Positions 59,523 to 64,000 of a stretch of DNA of 64,000 nt are shown in pieces. A program made the position numbers and the translations under genes. Positions within the stretch are counted from its first letter, which is position 1, and every line of letters begins with the position of its first letter. The notes below the pieces were generated by a model, which was given only the letters and a program-made list of their open reading frames with translations, was not told the DNA's origin and searched no databases. Source of the DNA: Amaurobius ferox (lineage: Eukaryota; Arthropoda; Arachnida; Araneae; Amaurobiidae); NCBI GenBank assembly GCA_951213105.1, contig OX578142.1, positions 115,007,065-115,071,064 of the forward strand. The letters run 5' to 3'.

Positions 59523-62370
59523 TGTTTAATATAGAGAGATACATATATCTTAATGGAACAAAGTCTAATTAAGATCAAAAGTATTTCAGAAAAAATATTT
59601 GTCTGATACCATATCTCTTCAATAGTTTATCCAGTGTGTTTAAAAAAAGGACAGTAGAAGATTTTTTGACCAATTGATTGTAATCACATAGTTCCTATTA
59701 TAAAAATGCTTCAAATGCGGAAAGATATTATAGAATAATTATTTAAATAATGTTCAATATTTTTGTAAAAAAATCAAAAATTAAAGTGTTTTATATACGC
59801 TATAGCGAATTAAGTTACATTACAAGAATGTCAGCCATATTCCATTTAGTCAAACTAAAAAAAATGGATTTTATAAGTGCAAATTTAAGATGAAATAAAT
59901 TTCCAATCTTCCTGATTTTCACAATTTTATCGTGGATTTTGATACGATTGTAATTACCACAATTCTTAAATTCGTGAGCCGTTCATGATTTGAATTGATT
60001 GGCAGAAATCATTTAGTAGGGTTTTAAAACGAATTTTTTCAGCAGTTTGCTTTTGAAAGTATATATTAAGGACAGACAGAGATGATTCAAGTTAAAATTT
60101 ATTTTAGTCCTTAAATAAGATTAAAGACTGATAATTATAATTCTATTGCTCTGTAAGATGTTTTCTTAACAAATTCTATAAAAAAATAAACATGTCCTTT
60201 AAATTTTTAAATCACTCTAAGATCGGTTGCATTCGCCGTAAATCATAATTACATCAGAGTTTGGCATTAATGAACTGCGCCATAATTTAAACTTAAGATC
60301 CGTAGCAGAGTTACTTAGATGGATGCTTAAATATAAACTGTGAATCGACGTAATGGTGAAGTAATAGATTGACTTAAATATTTGCATAAAATGAATTTGA
60401 ATAAGTAGTAAACGTTTTAGTAAATATTTGCAACCGAAAATACGTTATGGATGCCCCCTTACTTCCCAATTGAAGTTTTAATCAATGATAACTATGTCAA
60501 TTTAATTCGTTTTTGCAGCCAAATATTTGTCAGTTTTACGAAATACGGTATAGGTGATATTTTTGTAATTTGAATTATTTTTCCTGGAGAGGTTATATAA
60601 AAAGTTATATATTTTTAATACTTTACAAAAATATTGCACATTATTTAAAATACTATTTTATAACCTCCAACCCAAAAAGCATTTTCACAATTGGATTTAT
60701 GTATCTACAATCAACGTCGAAAAACTTTCATTGTTCAGATTTTTTAGCAATATGTATATCACCTATAGACCATAATTTTTAGTCTTATATCATCAGTTGT
60801 TATACATGAACAAGATCTATGTTTAACCAATGATTATATATCTACTTAAATAAAAGTAGTTTTTTATTGCAGTATTCTTTTCGCATTTACGAATACCTTA
60901 AAATTAGTGCTTTAACGTTTCGTGCTTACAGCTTTATTCTGCAGCAACAAAATGGTAAGTCACATATACAGATTACATATTAACTAATTATTCTGTCTCT
61001 AATTAGAATATTATCATGAAATTTGGCGCACTTCTCAGAAATATTTCATTAATTAATCATGTTAATTTAATAAAAGTAAAAGAAATTATTAATGGACTTT
61101 TTCAAAATTTGTTTTGTTCTTTTCTAAAAAAAAATATCAATAGTATACCAAATGGTATCCATTATGTTTTTCTGAGCCTTCCAACTGTATTTGCTTGTTG
61201 TATTGAATTCTGTGAGAGCCTTTTTCTTTTATACACACACGGTTCGCAAATACACAAACAGATAAAGTTTTTATTGCGTTCTAGAGAGGTATTAGAATAT
61301 ATTTTTAAATTCAAACTTCGACATTTTAAGAGAACCTATACTTCTCCTACATCTGCACTAGCATTTGAAAGCAATTGCAAAATAAATTAATATCTCAGTC
61401 TACGCAAAATGCCACTGTCAGCAAGACTGCACACTAGAAATCCAGAACAACAAATTAACTTTAGTCTGCCGAAATTGTTATTTGTTTTTTATACTTATCC
61501 AAACAAACTTAGACAATCTAAAAAGTAGTGTTTTCTTCTGTAACGTTTACAACCGGAATTTTTACTGTCTTAGCCGGCTTCTTTGTGAACAAAACCAAAA
61601 AGATTTTCGGCTTCTTTGAGATTTGGGACGCGCTGTCCGCTGAAACACAAAGCATGATTTCAATTACATCTATATAAACAATTCATACCGCTTTATTAAA
61701 CACGCCATCGTACCGCTGTTGAAATATATCATCATTTTGACTTTGACGAAAAGCACAGCGAGATTTAACTCTTTCAAGATACCCGCCAACCGACTACTTG
61801 GAATCTGCTTTTAGTATTTTGAAAATTGTTTGGACTACGATATTTTGATGATTCAATTTATTCTGAGGTTGATATCCGTCAGTCATGAGACTCAAATAAA
61901 CCGCGTTCGGTGACGTAAGGTTGGAAAAGGACATGTGCCTTCCTCAACTTTATTGATCATTGAACTGAGCAGCAGAAGGGCATTCGCGTACATATCAATG
62001 CTTACGCCTAAAAGACAGTATATATATTTAAAAGATAGTATACTTATTTAAAAAACAGTATACTTATTGCATTCTCGGTATATTCTCGGTTTTCTAAGAT
62101 TTGACACTTTTCACTGATTCAGATTGATTTGGATCTTTATGAAAAATGTTGCAAAATCACCTACAAATGTGGATTTTATAATGTCCTCAAAATATTACGT
62201 AAATTATACTTCCATGACTTTAAAAGTATAAAATTCTGCAATAATTTTTAAATCGCTCAAAATTAGTCAACTATTATTAACTCACTATATTTTGAATCAA
62301 AAATATTAGTTTCTCCAAAGGGGCATGAATTATCAAGTAAATTAAACTTCATTTTTCAAAATATTGAATA
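59523..62370. other. AT-rich region; possible exons only
   Basis: No repeat family except a degraded microsatellite-element piece near 61235-61300. Weak gene-like signals: AACAAAATGGTAAGT at 60948-60962 (+), a start codon followed directly by a splice-donor consensus, and on the minus strand a 49-bp candidate GT-AG intron at 61640-61688 with open frames on both sides. None is strong enough to annotate as a gene. Confidence 0.35.
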
Positions 62371-62842
62371 GCCATTCATTTGGAGTCATTTTCATTAATT
62401 TAGTGTGATTTCTGCCAATTTTTGACAACATTTTTGTCAATTTTATCGCCAAGCCTTACAGACAGACAGACAAACAAATAAATGAATTTTGGCGAATGGT
62501 TGGATAACAAAACACAAAACTATTACAAAAAGTATCGTCTCTCGTGAATGGTACGAACTAAATCCATCAGAATTGTGTTAACAAATTTGTCGCATAAAAT
62601 TGCATATGGAAATGGAACATATTTCACGATAGTTAAGACCTTAATTTTAAGTAATTTTTTCATAAATTTAATTGAAAAACGTACAATAACTCGAGAACGG
62701 CTCAGGCTAGCGTTTTAATGTTTGTGTCATTCGTTTTCTAATAAAAATATATGAGAAATAACTTTTTATGTAACATTGTTGAAGATTCTAATTTCTTATC
62801 ATTTTTTTCAAAATTACACTAAAACATTCGTGTGTTTTCCGA

Positions 62843-62850
<8 letters not shown>
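62371..62850 (+). mobile_element. HINE-1 relic without ends
   Basis: The order TGGAGTCATTTTCATTAATT, CGCCAAGC with CAGACAGACAGACAAACAA, TATCGTCTCTCGTGAATGGT, ATAACTCGAGAACGGCTCAG and CGTTTTCTAATAAAAATATA parallels the HINE-1 body on the plus strand. It ends at a (TA)n tract (62851-62874) in place of the 3' part. Confidence 0.65.
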
Positions 62851-62874
<24 letters not shown>

Positions 62875-64000
62875 ATTGAAGAATTTTAATTTACTTGTAT
62901 TATATATACACACCTAAGATTGATCATTTATTGAAAAGTTCTATATAGCAAAAATGAAAAAAAGATGTCTGAAGCGATTATTTAAAATCAATAGTGACTA
63001 TACGACAAGCTTTTGAAGATGATAAAGAGAACATTAGAAATAAGACATTATAAACAAAACAGGTACTAAATTGGTATAAAATAACCCTTTTTCCCTGTTC
63101 TATATATAAGTTAAAGAATTGGAAAATAATGACATGTGGTAAAGATTAGTTAATATCCCTTAACTACATACACTCTTAGATTAATTTTTTTATTTTGTGT
63201 TATAAATCATATATATAATACAGGTACTTAAGGTACTAACCCCCTTGTTCCCTGCATAAACATACATGGTGTAAAGTAAGAATGGTGTATAAGATGAAAA
63301 GTTGCAAAACAGAAAAAATATCATTTATTATACTTGCCTCACCAAAATTGTTACTCTATGTGTGCGTTCCGAGTTAATTCGTTTCTTTCATTATTATATG
63401 AAGTTGCATTAATTCAAGTTCATTTCAAACATTTATGAATTGAGAATCATTATCTAGAACAGTTTGAATAGACTCGAGGTGTATAATTTACTATGAACTT
63501 AATAAAACTTAAGCTATAGGGTATGGGGATAAATTGGACTTACAAAGTGTTTTTTCAGATGCTTACGCGAAAATTTACTACTATTAATTATCCTTTTCGG
63601 GTGGTGACGTGTCAATTAACACAAAACGTCACAGTGCGCAATTTATATACTATAGTCCTAGGAATGTCCTTAAGCACACAAATAACTTTGTACGGAAATG
63701 TCCATGCGTGTACACGTTAGGCCCATGTAAGTAAAGTGGCCATGCTCGATCGAAGTGATTGCAACGCCAATTTAAAATGTTAGGATAACAAAATCGGCAA
63801 CAAATCGATATAGATGAAAAAGTTCAACTACAAAGTTGTACAGCACTGCCTTATTAGTAGAAATCGTCAATAAATCTATTATAAAAGGCATTTATTTAGC
63901 ACAATATGACCATTGGCGAATTTCTATCATATTCAGAAATGATACCAAAAATAACATTTACATGAATAGGAATTTGGCGTAGAGCCTGTTTGAAAATCCC
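62851..64000. other. Unrecognised AT-rich end of window
   Basis: It starts with a (TA)n run. No supported gene. The 65-codon frame at 63523-63720 has no motif. Confidence 0.45.

Noticed and set aside
61016..61390. 124-codon frame as a host gene
   Set aside because: AT-rich hydrophobic composition and similarity of 61235-61300 to the microsatellite-bearing element near 25200 suggest repeat-derived sequence; no family motif.

Overview
This 64 kb window is AT-rich eukaryotic DNA made almost entirely of transposable-element sequence. I found no complete host gene, no rRNA or true tRNA gene, and no CRISPR array. The tRNA-derived SINEs with (CAA)n tails, abundant rolling-circle elements, a Penelope-like element with a GIY-YIG domain, Tc1/mariner relics and long (GT)n/(AT)n tracts suggest an arthropod. 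A spider is my best guess, by inference only. The window is probably intergenic or inside a large intron.

Two non-autonomous families dominate, named here HINE-1 (about 0.93-0.97 kb, at least eight copies plus relics) and HINE-2 (about 1.3 kb, six near-complete copies plus partials). They share no obvious sequence but have the same plan. Each has a short 5' subterminal motif that reappears in a terminal 3' hairpin (an asymmetric terminal inverted repeat), a simple-sequence tract shortly before that hairpin, and no evident target-site duplication. This is the plan of Helentron/Helitron2-derived elements such as Drosophila DINE-1. A third family is a canonical Helitron (5' TC, 3' hairpin plus CTAG). 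One copy at 20.6-22.0 kb sits in a HINE-1 copy, and the sibling copies show the empty site, so insertion exactly between A and T can be read directly.

Layout. 0-3.7 kb: HINE-1/HINE-2 fragments and a SINE. 3.7-5.45 kb: an older Helitron. 7.2-10.7 kb: two HINE-2 copies in inverted orientation. 11.2-12.1 kb: HINE-1. 12.3-13.6 kb: a TIR transposon with an internally deleted transposase relic. 15.2-16.5 kb: HINE-2. 20.2-26.9 kb: a dense nested HINE-1/HINE-2/Helitron cluster. 27-31 kb: microsatellite, SINEs and HINE-2. 33.6 kb: a SINE with a perfect 18-bp target duplication. 35.75-36.96 kb: a dead Tc1-like element. 42.8-44.05 kb: an old HINE-1. 44.1-44.6 kb: a miniature LTR element (TRIM). 46.3-48.6 kb: a run of HINE-1 copies in one orientation. 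49-49.7 kb: a short Helitron-like element inside (AT)n. 50.7-51.1 kb: a reverse transcriptase fragment. 52.1-53.9 kb: a Penelope-like element in inverted-arm form carrying hammerhead ribozyme motifs. 54.2-54.8 kb: a fold-back MITE. 55.1-56.4 kb: HINE-2. 57.7 kb: a SINE. From 58 kb on the sequence is mostly unrecognised AT-rich DNA with weak relics.

The items most worth follow-up are the two parallel Helentron-like families, the hammerhead ribozymes in the two arms of the Penelope-like element (one intact, one with a core change), the TRIM, and the nested insertions that give a relative age order.
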